Below are positions 27,950-36,706 of a stretch of 64,000 nt of DNA, piece after piece. Positions within the stretch are counted from its first letter, which is position 1. Each line of letters starts with the position of its first letter. Below the pieces are notes generated by a model that was given only the letters and a program-made list of their open reading frames with translations, searched no databases and had not been told where the DNA came from. Where the stretch lies: assembly GCF_029023785.1 (NCBI RefSeq), contig NZ_CP118955.1, forward strand, positions 2,034,501 to 2,098,500. Reading direction: 5' to 3'. The stretch comes from Enterococcus faecium. GTDB taxonomy: Bacteria > Bacillota > Bacilli > Lactobacillales > Enterococcaceae. A program made the position numbers and the translations under genes.

Positions 27950-28136
27950 TTATCCACAACCCCTTTTTCATACATTCTTATTTTGTCTGAGTTTATCCTC
28001 AAGTTTTCCACTGTTTGTGGATAATCTATTTGTCAATAGTGGATAAACTTGTTGATAAACCAAAAAGTCGTTTACATCCTTGTCAAATAAGTGTTTTTTT
28101 ATAATAAAAAAACAAATAAAAAATTTTTCATCCACA
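27950..28136. promoter_or_regulatory. DnaA-box cluster between prmC and ywlC
   Basis: The 193-bp gap holds two perfect DnaA boxes: TTATCCACA at 27950-27958 and its complement at 28016-28024. Four boxes have one mismatch: 27993-28001, 28038-28046, 28050-28058 and 28128-28136. One more has two mismatches at 28004-28012. They occur on both strands. About 0.5 perfect boxes are expected by chance in 64 kb; I see one more, isolated, inside a coding region at 47696. The ywlC promoter must overlap these sites. Confidence 0.85.
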
Positions 28137-28139
28137 ACT

Positions 28140-28979
28140 TCAACCATAAACTTGGATCATTCGTTCATTGCCAAAAAGATCCTTTTTTATCGCCACTTTT
28201 TTATCTGGAAATGCTTGCTGAAATATTTTTTTTACTGCTTCACCTTGGCGAAATCCGATTTCTAAAAAAATCTTTCCATTTGATTTTAGTACGCTTGGTG
28301 CTTCAACTGCTATTTTTTCATAAATAGCTAATCCATCGTTCTCAGCAAAAAGGGCCATTTTAGGTTCGAATGACCGGACACTTTCATCCATCAGTTCCCA
28401 TTCATTCCGACTGATGTACGGCGGATTAGAAATAATCACATCAAATTGCTGATCCATTACTGGTCCTAATGTATCTCCATGATAAAAACTGATTTTCGTT
28501 CCTTCTTTCTGAGCATTTTCTTTCGCTACTTCTAATGCTTCTTCTGAAAGATCCACAGCAGATACATGCCAATTTTTTCTTGCTGCTTTCAAACTAATAG
28601 CAATTGCTCCAGTCCCTGTCCCAATATCTATCACTTCTAACGGTACACCAGGCGTCTCGTCTAAACACCATTCGACTAACTCCTCTGTTTCTGGTCGAGG
28701 GATCAGTGTTGCTTCAGTTACCTTTAACCGATGATCATAAAAATCTGCATATCCTAGCAAATACTGAGGTGGATGATCTGCAAGCAGAAGTCGCAGATCG
28801 GTTTCGATCAACCGCTGTTCTTCTTCTGAAATCTCTTCGTTCATATGAAGGAGCCAATCAAGTTTTTTCCATTGTTTTCGTTCCAAAAATAAAAATTGGA
28901 TACTATATGCTTCTTTCCCATGATCCTCTAAAAAAGAAGAAGCCCGTGACAGGACTTCTCGATAGGTCATTTTACCCAT
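28140..28979 (-). CDS. prmC: Release-factor glutamine methyltransferase PrmC
   Basis: This SAM-dependent enzyme methylates the Gln of the GGQ motif in peptide-release factors. The N-terminal helical domain binds the factor. The methyltransferase domain shows motif [16 protein letters not shown] (about residue 115) and the catalytic NPPY in IISNPPYI. I chose the ATG at 28979 (MGKMTYREV) because GGAAG lies 9 bases before it. This overlaps the end of prfA by 8 bases; the next ATG at 28970 is the alternative. Coupling to prfA fits its substrate. Confidence 0.95.
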   Translation of the reverse strand: MGKMTYREVLSRASSFLEDHGKEAYSIQFLFLERKQWKKLDWLLHMNEEISEEEQRLIETDLRLLLADHPPQYLLGYADFYDHRLKVTEATLIPRPETEELVEWCLDETPGVPLEVIDIGTGTGAIAISLKAARKNWHVSAVDLSEEALEVAKENAQKEGTKISFYHGDTLGPVMDQQFDVIISNPPYISRNEWELMDESVRSFEPKMALFAENDGLAIYEKIAVEAPSVLKSNGKIFLEIGFRQGEAVKKIFQQAFPDKKVAIKKDLFGNERMIQVYG

Positions 28980-30045
28980 TTTGCATAGCTTCCAGTTTTG
29001 ATGTTTGATCATACATGATCAATGCATCAACGATCTCATCTAATTTCCCTGCTAAAATCTGATCTAATTTTTGGATAGTTAATCCGATACGATGATCAGT
29101 CACACGATTTTGCGGGAAATTATACGTCCGGATCCGTTCTGAACGATCCCCAGTTCCGACTGCTGATTTTCGATTGGCATCATACTCGCTTTGTGCTTCT
29201 TGCTGGATCTTATCGTACACACGAGCACGCAAGATTTTCATTGCTTTTTCACGGTTCTTGATTTGAGAACGTTCATCTTGCATAGCAACAACGATCCCTG
29301 TTGGTAAGTGAGTCAAACGTACAGCAGATGCTGTTTTATTGACGTGCTGTCCGCCAGCACCTGAAGCATGATAGATATCTGTACGGATATCTTTGTCTTC
29401 AATATCGATCTCTACTTCTTCAGCTTCTGGCATCACGACAACTGTTGCGGTGGAAGTATGGATACGCCCTTGCGATTCAGTTGAAGGAACACGCTGGACG
29501 CGGTGCGCACCACTTTCATATTTTAATTTCGAATATACGTTGTCTCCGGTGATCATCATGATCACTTCTTTATATCCACCGATTCCGGTAACGTTAGCTT
29601 CCATCACTTCTGTTTTCCAGCCTTGTGCTTCAGCATACTTTTGGTACATATTGAAAAGATCGCCAGCGAATAATGCTGCTTCGTCTCCGCCTGCTGCTCC
29701 ACGGATTTCCATGATGATATTTTTATCGTCATTTGGATCTTTTGGTAAAAGCAAGATCTTGATTTTTTCTTCTAAGACTTCTTTTTCTTTTTTTAATTCA
29801 GATAATTCTTCTTTTGCTAGTTCAGCCATTTCATCATCCAGTTTTTCACCAAGCAGTTCTTCTGTATCGGTGATTCCTTGTACTACTTCTTTATAACGAC
29901 GATAAACTTCGACTGTTTCGCGCGTGTTTGCTTCTTCTTTTGAAAGCTGCATAAAACGCTTTGTATCAGAAATCACTTCTGGGTCACTTAAAAGTTCTCC
30001 AAGCTCTTCATAACGGTCTTCAATTGCTTGTAATTGATCGTACAT
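28972..30045 (-). CDS. prfA: Peptide chain release factor 1
   Basis: RF1 ends translation at UAA and UAG codons. From the ATG at 30045, which has AGAAGGAG 6 bases upstream, the protein has 357 residues. A longer reading to 30096 overlaps tdk and lacks a ribosome site. The codon-recognition motif appears in [17 protein letters not shown] (PxT-type, here PST), and the catalytic GGQ in [18 protein letters not shown]. It lies 2 bp after tdk and overlaps prmC, forming a tdk-prfA-prmC operon. Confidence 0.97.
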   Translation of the reverse strand: MYDQLQAIEDRYEELGELLSDPEVISDTKRFMQLSKEEANTRETVEVYRRYKEVVQGITDTEELLGEKLDDEMAELAKEELSELKKEKEVLEEKIKILLLPKDPNDDKNIIMEIRGAAGGDEAALFAGDLFNMYQKYAEAQGWKTEVMEANVTGIGGYKEVIMMITGDNVYSKLKYESGAHRVQRVPSTESQGRIHTSTATVVVMPEAEEVEIDIEDKDIRTDIYHASGAGGQHVNKTASAVRLTHLPTGIVVAMQDERSQIKNREKAMKILRARVYDKIQQEAQSEYDANRKSAVGTGDRSERIRTYNFPQNRVTDHRIGLTIQKLDQILAGKLDEIVDALIMYDQTSKLEAMQNG

Positions 30046-30047
30046 GC

Positions 30048-30632
30048 TTATTCTCCTTCTGTAATCATTGATGGGTGAAAGTAATGTTTTCGACAAACGG
30101 GGTAATAAGCTTCATTTCCGCCAATTTGCACTTGATCGCCTTCATAAACAGGGTTTCCATCAATATAATGTAAATTCATGATTGCTTTTTTGTGGCAGAA
30201 CCAACAGATTGTTTTCATTTCTTCGATTTTGTCTGCATAAAGCAATAAATATTTTGATCCTTCAAATAACTCGTTTCGAAAATCATTTTTCAAACCAAAT
30301 GCCATAACCGGAATATCCAATTCGTCCACAATTCTCGTAAAAGCAATGACATGTTTCTTTTTTAAGAATTGCGCTTCATCGATCAGCACACAATAGGGTT
30401 TGCTTTCCATTTTCTGAATTACGTCAAATACGTCTGTTTCTTCAAATATCGGCATCGCATTACGTTTCAGTCCGATTCGGCTTGAAACAACGCCTAAACC
30501 ATCTCTTGTATCAATACCGCTTGTCATTAAGACAACTGGCTTATTTTGTTCTTCATAATTATGTGCGACTTTTAGGATCTCGATCGTCTTGCCGCTATTC
30601 ATTGCGCCATACTTAAAAAATAGTTGTGCCAT
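30048..30632 (-). CDS. tdk: Thymidine kinase
   Basis: This salvage enzyme phosphorylates thymidine with ATP. From the ATG at 30632 (MAQLFFKYG) with GGAAGGTG upstream it has 194 residues, the usual type II size. The P-loop is [12 protein letters not shown], the Walker B-like segment [13 protein letters not shown], and the zinc lid has CWFCHKK plus a later Cys/His pair (VCRKHYF). It heads the tdk-prfA-prmC operon, an arrangement common in Firmicutes. Confidence 0.95.
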   Translation of the reverse strand: MAQLFFKYGAMNSGKTIEILKVAHNYEEQNKPVVLMTSGIDTRDGLGVVSSRIGLKRNAMPIFEETDVFDVIQKMESKPYCVLIDEAQFLKKKHVIAFTRIVDELDIPVMAFGLKNDFRNELFEGSKYLLLYADKIEEMKTICWFCHKKAIMNLHYIDGNPVYEGDQVQIGGNEAYYPVCRKHYFHPSMITEGE

Positions 30633-30737
30633 GCTCTTTTTCACCTTCCAGTTTGTTCCTATGGTATTATACTTGATTTTCAGCATTTTTTACAGTGAGA
30701 ATTTTCATCAAGCACAGATTAGTATTAAATCTATTGC

Positions 30738-31207
30738 TCACTTTTGTTCCAATTTTTTGACAAGAACTAAACATGGGTTCCATTCATCCCATAAATTTGG
30801 AAAAACTTCCAACCTTGAAAATCCTAATGATTCGTAGAAACAAATAGTTTGATCATATATAGAGTAGTGCCCCTCGTCTACAGTCTTCACTTGCAAATAT
30901 TTGTAATGTTTTGCTGCGTAACCTTCTGCTTCTTTAAAAAGTTTTGTTCCTAATCCTTGGTGATGATAGTCTTTTTTTATTCCCATACAATAGAATAGAT
31001 TTCGGCAGTATCTTCACTTGTCTGTGAAAGAGTGATAAAGCCTAAATATTCTTCTTTTCTTTTTTCACACCATAAAGGTAGTTTACTTGATTCCTCGATA
31101 TATTTTTCCGTTGATTCAGGAAGCCCAAACCACTCAGGCAAGTCTAGTAATATTTCTCGGACACACTTTCCTTTTTCCTCTCTATCTTTTACAAACGATA
31201 TCGGCAT
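30738..31207 (-). pseudogene. GNAT acetyltransferase broken by a 5-bp duplication
   Basis: Two adjacent frames together make one GNAT acetyltransferase. The N-terminal part is MPISFVKDREEKGK... to TAEIYSI, and the C-terminal part is MGIKKDYHHQGLGTKLFKEA to VKKLEQK, with the acetyl-CoA motif HHQGLGTKLF. The join holds a tandem AATAG-AATAG (30989-30998). Dropping one copy restores EIYCMGIKKDYHH in one frame of about 155 residues. So a short slippage duplication most likely inactivated the gene. An assembly or reading error is the alternative. Substrate unknown. Confidence 0.85.
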
Positions 31208-31312
31208 ATTCTTTCTAGATTCTCCCTTTTTGAATTGAGTATAGCATGCTTTCTTTCTTTTCACGTGCTATAATAAGTTAAAATTTCAAAGTTTTACGTA
31301 AGGAGCTATTTG

Positions 31313-31915
31313 ATGACAAAAAATATTTTTGATTCCATCGCTAACCATTATGATTCCCCTGACCGTCAAGCATTAGCCAAGATTATTCGCGAAGAACTAA
31401 CTACTTATCTACCGCGCGACAGCCACCAAAAAGTCCTGCTGGATTACGGAGGCGGAACTGGGCTTGTTAGTTTACCGCTTGCGGAAAGATTCAAAGAACT
31501 GATCATTGCCGATGCTTCAGAAACTATGCTGAAAATGGCAGAAGAAAAGATCCAAGCAGCAGATCTGAAAAATGTCCGAACGATCCACGCTGATGCTTCT
31601 GTCGAATTTCCTGCTGTCCAAGCTAATCTCATCCTTCTATCACTTGTACTTTTACACATTCCTGATACGGAGAATATTCTTACAAAACTTTATGAAATTT
31701 TAGCTCCTGGCGGTCAATTGATCATCGTAGACTTTGACAAGAATGAACAAATTAGTCATCCGAAAGTCCATAATGGCTTTAGCCAAGAAGAATTGAATAA
31801 TCGATTGGAAAAAACGGGCTTTGTCTCTGCTACTAGTCATACCTTCCATCGTGGGGAAAAGCTATTTATGAACAAAAACGCTTCGCTTTTCTTATCCATC
31901 AGCCAAAAAGCTTAA
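31313..31915 (+). CDS. Class I SAM-dependent methyltransferase
   Basis: This 200-residue cytoplasmic methyltransferase has a Rossmann-type SAM-binding motif VLLDYGGGTGLVSLPL (about residue 40). Acidic motif II is LIIADASETML, and a post-motif stretch LILLSLVLLHIPDTENILTKL is typical of small-molecule methyltransferases (Methyltransf_11/25). I use the ATG at 31313, with AAGGAG 8 bases upstream; an adjacent TTG could extend it by one codon. It is alone on the plus strand. The substrate cannot be told. Confidence 0.82.
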   Translation: MTKNIFDSIANHYDSPDRQALAKIIREELTTYLPRDSHQKVLLDYGGGTGLVSLPLAERFKELIIADASETMLKMAEEKIQAADLKNVRTIHADASVEFPAVQANLILLSLVLLHIPDTENILTKLYEILAPGGQLIIVDFDKNEQISHPKVHNGFSQEELNNRLEKTGFVSATSHTFHRGEKLFMNKNASLFLSISQKA

Positions 31916-31917
31916 AA

Positions 31918-31969
31918 TGAGATTGCAAAAAAAGTGAGCAACTCCAAGAAATAAGAAGGAATTTTCGGA
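31918..31969 (+). repeat. Degenerate hairpin-repeat remnant (subtype 4)
   Basis: CCAAGAAATAAGAAGGAATTT recalls the subtype 4 unit at 5601-5720 (TTCAAGAAATAAGAAGGAAT on the minus strand). The end of the unit is missing and TTCGGAAAAAG leads straight into the next hairpin, as in the other blocks. Confidence 0.5.
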
Positions 31970-32012
31970 AAAAGAAGCTGTGACAAAAAACATGTCACAG
32001 CTTCTTTTTATT
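31970..32012 (+). terminator. GTGACA-core terminator, copy 4
   Basis: AAAGAAGCTGTGACA pairs with TGTCACAGCTTCTTT around a short A-rich loop, followed by a T-run on the plus strand. A-runs on the other side let it serve lepB too. Confidence 0.85.
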
Positions 32013-32018
32013 TTTTCA

Positions 32019-32588
32019 TCACATGATTTTAATTTCTGAAAGAGGCCAATAACGGAAAACAACTTTTCCTTGGATCATATCTTTGTCGACTAACCCAAAC
32101 ATTCGGCTGTCTTTTGAAATCAAGCGGTTATCGCCTAGAACAAGATACTTTCCTTTTGGCACAGTATATTCAAAGTCACTCGTAAAGGTGGATGAACTTT
32201 CTGCTTGTGCTTGGAATCCTGAGCTATAAGCATATTCTCCTTGTAACTTATCTTCTGAAAATTCTTTTTTGAACTCATCCAGATAAGGTTCATCATACTT
32301 TTTGCCATTAATGGTCAACTGGTCATTTTCCATCTTGACTGTATCTCCAGGCATACCGATGATCCGTTTAACAATCATCCGTTCTTCATCCCCCGGTTCC
32401 TTTGTAGTAATAATATCCATTCGTTCATAGTTTGAGATCTTAGATGAAATCAATCGTTGTCCATCACTTAATGTAGGGTCCATCGAATGCCCGTTTACAG
32501 TAACTGGTGTAAACACGTACACTCTAGCTAATAAAATAGCCGCTAATACAAGGATCAAAATCCCCCAATTTTTCAAAAATTCTTTCAC
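32019..32588 (-). CDS. lepB: Signal peptidase I
   Basis: This membrane serine protease cuts signal peptides from exported proteins. The 189-residue protein has one N-terminal helix (about residues 9-25). The catalytic Ser35 is in NGHSMDPTL and the general-base Lys74 in MIVKRIIGMPGD. Box E is seen as YLVLGDNRLISKDSRMFG, with the usual GDN.x.SxDSR pattern altered at one position. The insertion around KEFSEDKLQGEYAYSS makes it slightly longer than the shortest Gram-positive forms. It is monocistronic. Confidence 0.95.
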   Translation of the reverse strand: MKEFLKNWGILILVLAAILLARVYVFTPVTVNGHSMDPTLSDGQRLISSKISNYERMDIITTKEPGDEERMIVKRIIGMPGDTVKMENDQLTINGKKYDEPYLDEFKKEFSEDKLQGEYAYSSGFQAQAESSSTFTSDFEYTVPKGKYLVLGDNRLISKDSRMFGLVDKDMIQGKVVFRYWPLSEIKIM

Positions 32589-32724
32589 AGCTTACCTCCT
32601 ACTTGTATTTTCCTCGTTATTTATTACGTTTTTTCACAATACTTCGTTGTACTTTCTTTATTCTACAATGTTTATAAATGAAAGGAAAGAATAAGTGATG
32701 TGTTCGTCTTATCTTTCTCGTTAT

Positions 32725-32762
32725 ATAAAAAAGGAACGTGACAAAAGACGTGTCACATCCCC
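32725..32762 (-). terminator. GTGACA-core terminator, copy 5
   Basis: GGAACGTGACA pairs with TGTCACATCC, with a T-run (TTCCTTTTTTATA) on the minus strand. After it, at 32765-32817, TTCCGAATAAACG and ACACGGCGTTTC look like worn pieces of the hairpin-repeat ends. It ends the 32818 gene. Confidence 0.75.
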
Positions 32763-32817
32763 CTTATTCCGAATAAACGTTTTTATCGCAACCACTGATA
32801 CACGGCGTTTCATCACA

Positions 32818-33585
32818 TTATGAATGTCTTCTTCTTTGGCTACGACTATAAACCACTGGTTCTTCCTGCGACTGTGCCTTTTTTGCAATCAATTTCAGAC
32901 GATAAGGCTCATGATAGCGTAACCCGTCTTTGACAAAATCACCGCCGACGATGAACAATCCGACAGGTTCCAATGTGTCTTCTGTTGAGTCAAGTCGAAT
33001 GGTCCCTACTTTTTCCATGTCCGAGTAGCTTCGTCCAATATTTAGAACATACTCTTTCTCTCCTGTTTTCTTGACATAGTAATAAGGATACAATGTATTT
33101 CTATCGACCAGAAATCCATCCATGCGACCGAGTTCATTTGTTTTGATCTCACCATTTCCAATCAAATACCGCATATTCTCGGCTAATTTCAATTGATAAT
33201 CTTCGTCATAAGAAACCATGACCTCTTGTGTATTCACTTTATCGATCGAATTTCCATTATCTATCGATTCTTCTGTCTGGATGTTGAACGCTTCATCAGG
33301 TAAATACTTCACAAAAAGCTGAGTGACATCGGCTTTCGTGTTTTTATCTAAAAAGTAATAAAATACATTTAAAACAGTAAAATAAACAAGCACTAGAAAT
33401 GCAAGTCCATATAAGAAAAATTGAAGATAGTTTTGGTTTTGCCAAAGTCCATAAACAATTCTCAATAAATAAAGCGTGGGAATCACACTTAAAATCGTAT
33501 ATCCACGGTTAAGATATTTAGGACTGATGTCTAAATAGCCAAGGAATTTATGCACCCCGTTGATAAGGTCTAGTAAAAATGTCAT
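32818..33585 (-). CDS. Uncharacterised membrane protein
   Basis: This 255-residue protein has two or three N-terminal helices (about residues 25-45 and 50-80, the latter rich in Leu/Val/Tyr) and a long soluble C-terminal part. The soluble part has beta-rich segments (LGRMDGFLVDRNTLYPYYYVKKTGEKEYVLNIG; core DGFLVDRNTLYPYYYV) and ends in a basic tail SRSQRRRHS. I do not recognise the family. Its start overlaps the stop of the Ser/Thr-rich gene by 4 bases (ATGA), so the two are translationally coupled and probably act together at the membrane. Confidence 0.65.
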   Translation of the reverse strand: MTFLLDLINGVHKFLGYLDISPKYLNRGYTILSVIPTLYLLRIVYGLWQNQNYLQFFLYGLAFLVLVYFTVLNVFYYFLDKNTKADVTQLFVKYLPDEAFNIQTEESIDNGNSIDKVNTQEVMVSYDEDYQLKLAENMRYLIGNGEIKTNELGRMDGFLVDRNTLYPYYYVKKTGEKEYVLNIGRSYSDMEKVGTIRLDSTEDTLEPVGLFIVGGDFVKDGLRYHEPYRLKLIAKKAQSQEEPVVYSRSQRRRHS

Positions 33586-34061
33586 TGAGAATCACCTGCT
33601 TGCTGGTTATACGTTTGGGTATTTCCTGAATCTTGGTTTTGCTGTGCTGTACGTGCTGCATCATCATTTTGCGTGTTATCATCTACAGTCGTACTGCTTG
33701 GTATCGTTTCGGAGCTAGCACTTGTATCCGGACTTGTACTTGGATTGGTTGAATCCGATGGAGTGCCATCTGGTACCGTATTACTTGTTTCGCTTGAGCT
33801 GTCAGTTGTATATGTCTCATCATACGACGAACTAGTTGTTGTATCGTCCCATGTACTTGTCGTAGTGGTTTCATTCAAACTTTCCGTTGTTGTTGGTTCA
33901 GATGTCGAGACTGAAGTAGTTGGTGTTGTTTCTTCTACAGTACTAGAACTTGAACTTGGTGCACGGTAGCTGGAACTATTCACAATACCTGTAGTAGTCG
34001 CGACAATCGTCGAGATTGTTAATACAGCGATTGGCTTCAAAATAGGTGCTACTTTTCGCAT
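33582..34061 (-). CDS. Ser/Thr-rich exported or membrane-anchored protein
   Basis: This 159-residue protein has a basic start and one hydrophobic segment (MRKVAPILKPIAVLTISTIVATTTG), serving as signal or anchor. About 130 residues of low-complexity Ser, Thr, Asp and Glu follow, ending in a Gln/Asn-rich tail. There is no LPXTG motif. The composition suggests an extended, perhaps glycosylated, surface stalk. AGGAAGAG precedes the ATG. It overlaps the next membrane-protein gene by 4 bases. I know no family for it. Confidence 0.6.
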   Translation of the reverse strand: MRKVAPILKPIAVLTISTIVATTTGIVNSSSYRAPSSSSSTVEETTPTTSVSTSEPTTTESLNETTTTSTWDDTTTSSSYDETYTTDSSSETSNTVPDGTPSDSTNPSTSPDTSASSETIPSSTTVDDNTQNDDAARTAQQNQDSGNTQTYNQQAGDSQ

Positions 34062-34185
34062 CTTATCTCTTCCTTCATTGAAATTTATTCTTGTTTCCTT
34101 ACTTTACTACGGACAAATTATACAGTCTACCTTATTTCTACCATAAATTCTTTATTTTTTTCTTACGTTTTTCCGAAAGATTTCT

Positions 34186-34923
34186 TTAATTTTCCTCAAA
34201 AACTACGGTTGATGTTTTTAAGTAAGCTTTTGCTTCCCGATTGATTTCTTTCAGATCGCATCCTTGCTGCTTGGCAGCGAACACGCAACCACAATAACAT
34301 TGGCGATAAATATCATACTCTTTGCACATTTGCAAAGAGCGTTCATAGCCTTTGTTTTTCTTGAAATCACTTGGCAAGTATTGTGTCCCGTAAATCTTTT
34401 GGATATCCATTCCGATCTGATTGATCAAAGCTGCATTTTTCTTTGGCGAGATGGTCAGGGCACTTCCAAAGTAATCGTATCCTAGTTCTTGCGCTTTTTG
34501 CGCAACAAGATCTAATCGCATATTGAAGCATGCACTGCAGCGAGCACCACCTTCTTTTTCGTTTTCAAGATGGTTTGTTAAAACCATTTTGGTGAATTCA
34601 TTTGGACGGTATTCATCAACGATTAGCGCAACATGATGGTCAGTTTTCTCATTAAATTGGTCTACAAATCGTTTTTGTTCATGTAATCTTCGCAAATACT
34701 CACTTTTAGGATGAATATTCGAATTTGAAAAAAATAACGTGATCTCTGCATATTGAGACATGAATTCCAATGTGTGCGTACTGCAAGGAGCACAGCATGT
34801 ATGTATTAATATCTTAGGCTTTACTTCTTCTTTCTCCCATTGCATGATCATTTTTTTCAGAACTGTATCATAATTTATTTTTTGATTTTTCATTTTTTCT
34901 ACGATTTGTTGAGCATTAATCAA
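34186..34923 (-). CDS. queH: Epoxyqueuosine reductase QueH
   Basis: This enzyme performs the last step of queuosine tRNA modification, reducing epoxyqueuosine, in bacteria that often lack QueG. The 245-residue protein is of the DUF208/QueH family. Conserved cysteine motifs are ILIHTCCAPCSTH (about residue 42), GGARCSACFNMRL (about 128) and RQCYCGCVF (about 212), which bind an iron-sulfur cluster and metal. The start has GGAGGAGG upstream (in TCCTCCTCC on the plus strand). It is monocistronic. Confidence 0.93.
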   Translation of the reverse strand: MINAQQIVEKMKNQKINYDTVLKKMIMQWEKEEVKPKILIHTCCAPCSTHTLEFMSQYAEITLFFSNSNIHPKSEYLRRLHEQKRFVDQFNEKTDHHVALIVDEYRPNEFTKMVLTNHLENEKEGGARCSACFNMRLDLVAQKAQELGYDYFGSALTISPKKNAALINQIGMDIQKIYGTQYLPSDFKKNKGYERSLQMCKEYDIYRQCYCGCVFAAKQQGCDLKEINREAKAYLKTSTVVFEEN

Positions 34924-35083
34924 TTTGTTATTCCTCCTCCTTCTTTTTTCTAGGATTTGCCTTATTATAAGCCATTTCTATTTTAATCGAAAGCTGTATT
35001 GTTATCTGTTTGATAATTTCTTTGAGTATTCCTAATTCCCCTTGTATACTGGTAGAAACGACTATTGTCAGGAGGATAGTACT

Positions 35084-36484
35084 GTGCATGTTGATTTATT
35101 CTTTCGAAGGCTGCAGCGGCGAGGACAGAAGTTTGCTGCCAATCATTTCTCATCGATCCAAATCATCGTTTTTTATTATATATTGATGACGGTCTTATCA
35201 CTCGTTCTATTTTATATGCCGATTTTTCGCGAACCAGATAGCCATGTTTCTTTTGTGGACATGCTGTTCATGGCAATCAGTACAGTGAGTGTGACTGGAC
35301 TATCGACTTTTGATATCAATTCTGTGTTCAATGATAACGGTATTATACTGCTGGAAATATTATTTCAAGTTGGTGGTTTGGGGATCATGATGATTTCTAC
35401 TGCTTTTGTCATTTTTTCTAAACGACGGATCACACTGAAACAGCGACAGCTGATCATGACGGATATGAATCAACCGCGTTTGTCTGGTATCGTCCGACTG
35501 ATTCGGATCACTTTTGCTATTTTAATCTGGTTTCAATTACTTTTTGGGACATTCTTTTCTATTTATTTTTATTACAGAGGCTATTTTGATCGTTGGCGTG
35601 ATGCCGTTTTTTACGGTTTTTATCAGGCGATATCGGCTGTCACGAACTCTGGGTTTGACGTCACTGGGGATTCCATCAAGCCCTTTGCACATGACTATTT
35701 TTTCTTGATCCTGATCATGTTTTTGATTTTTGTCGGAGGAATTGGTTTTCCTGTATTGATGGAGTGCCGGGAATGGCTATTATACAAACGTTCCAATGCG
35801 AAGCTTCCGTTTCGTTTTTCCTTGTTTACCAAATTAGCTGTGTTAGCTTTTGTTATCTTGTTTGTTTCGGGAACTGTCTTGATTTATCTATTGGAAAAGG
35901 ACCATTTATTCCAAGATTCCAATATGAGTGTCAAATGGATCAATTCGATGTTTTATTCGATTACGACTCGTAATGCTGGTCTGCAGATTCACGATTTGGG
36001 TGATTTTCAAATCACAACACTGATCATTTTTTCTTTACTGATGTTTATCGGATGCAGTCCTAGTTCTGTAGGCGGCGGGATTCGAACAACTACTGTAGCA
36101 ATCATCGGTTTGTATCTATATTCCTTCCTCAAAAGTGAAGATAACATCAATATTTTTGGACGGAGAATCGATCAAGATGATGTGCGAAAATCAGTCGTTG
36201 TCTTTATGCTTTCTCTTGGTATGTGTTTCTTTTGTATCGTTTTTTTATCTGCTACAGAAGAACAAACGCTGATCTCGATCATCATCGAAGTAACTTCTGC
36301 GTTTGGAACAACTGGTTTATCTTTAGGGATTACCGGAGACTTGTCTGTTGTGGGCAAAATCACGATTGCTACACTGATGTTTATTGGGCGGATCGGAATG
36401 CTATATACATTGATGTTATTCGTGCCAAAAGAAACACGAGATCTAGGCTATGAATATCCAAGCGAGAAAATTATTATCGGTTAA
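35084..36484 (+). CDS. ktrB: Ktr potassium uptake system membrane subunit KtrB
   Basis: This is a K+ channel-like transporter subunit (Trk/Ktr/HKT superfamily), normally gated by cytosolic KtrA/KtrC. I place the start at GTG 35084, with AGGAGG 8 bases upstream (466 residues); a longer reading from ATG 35042 has no ribosome site. The four selectivity-filter glycines lie in repeated pore loops: STVSVTGLSTFD, SAVTNSGFDVTGD, TTRNAGLQ and SAFGTTGLSLG. The third helix repeat with GCSPSSVGGGIRTTT contains the gating loop. No ktrA is adjacent. Confidence 0.93.
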   Translation: MHVDLFFRRLQRRGQKFAANHFSSIQIIVFYYILMTVLSLVLFYMPIFREPDSHVSFVDMLFMAISTVSVTGLSTFDINSVFNDNGIILLEILFQVGGLGIMMISTAFVIFSKRRITLKQRQLIMTDMNQPRLSGIVRLIRITFAILIWFQLLFGTFFSIYFYYRGYFDRWRDAVFYGFYQAISAVTNSGFDVTGDSIKPFAHDYFFLILIMFLIFVGGIGFPVLMECREWLLYKRSNAKLPFRFSLFTKLAVLAFVILFVSGTVLIYLLEKDHLFQDSNMSVKWINSMFYSITTRNAGLQIHDLGDFQITTLIIFSLLMFIGCSPSSVGGGIRTTTVAIIGLYLYSFLKSEDNINIFGRRIDQDDVRKSVVVFMLSLGMCFFCIVFLSATEEQTLISIIIEVTSAFGTTGLSLGITGDLSVVGKITIATLMFIGRIGMLYTLMLFVPKETRDLGYEYPSEKIIIG

Positions 36485-36521
36485 AATGGGAATATAGGTA
36501 AGAGGGAATAATAAAATCACA

Positions 36522-36560
36522 GCAGCTTGAAACAATCATTTTGTTTCAAGCTGTTTTTTT
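36522..36560 (+). terminator. Rho-independent terminator
   Basis: CAGCTTGAAACA pairs with TGTTTCAAGCTG and is followed by seven T. It lies 38 bp after the ktrB stop. Confidence 0.85.
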
Positions 36561-36706
36561 GTTAAATCATGCGATTTTGTCCGATTTCATGCACTTTCAG
36601 CCGTAACCTTTTCTTAAGAATAAGAAAAGCAATTTAACCTTTTTTTCAACATATGGTATGATTAGTTGAATTTATTCGTCAGCAAATCGTTTTTGGAGGT
36701 TACATA

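Noticed and set aside
29393-29896. Ser-rich 167-codon frame on the plus strand
   Set aside because: It is an antisense shadow of prfA, whose GGQ motif and length are certain.
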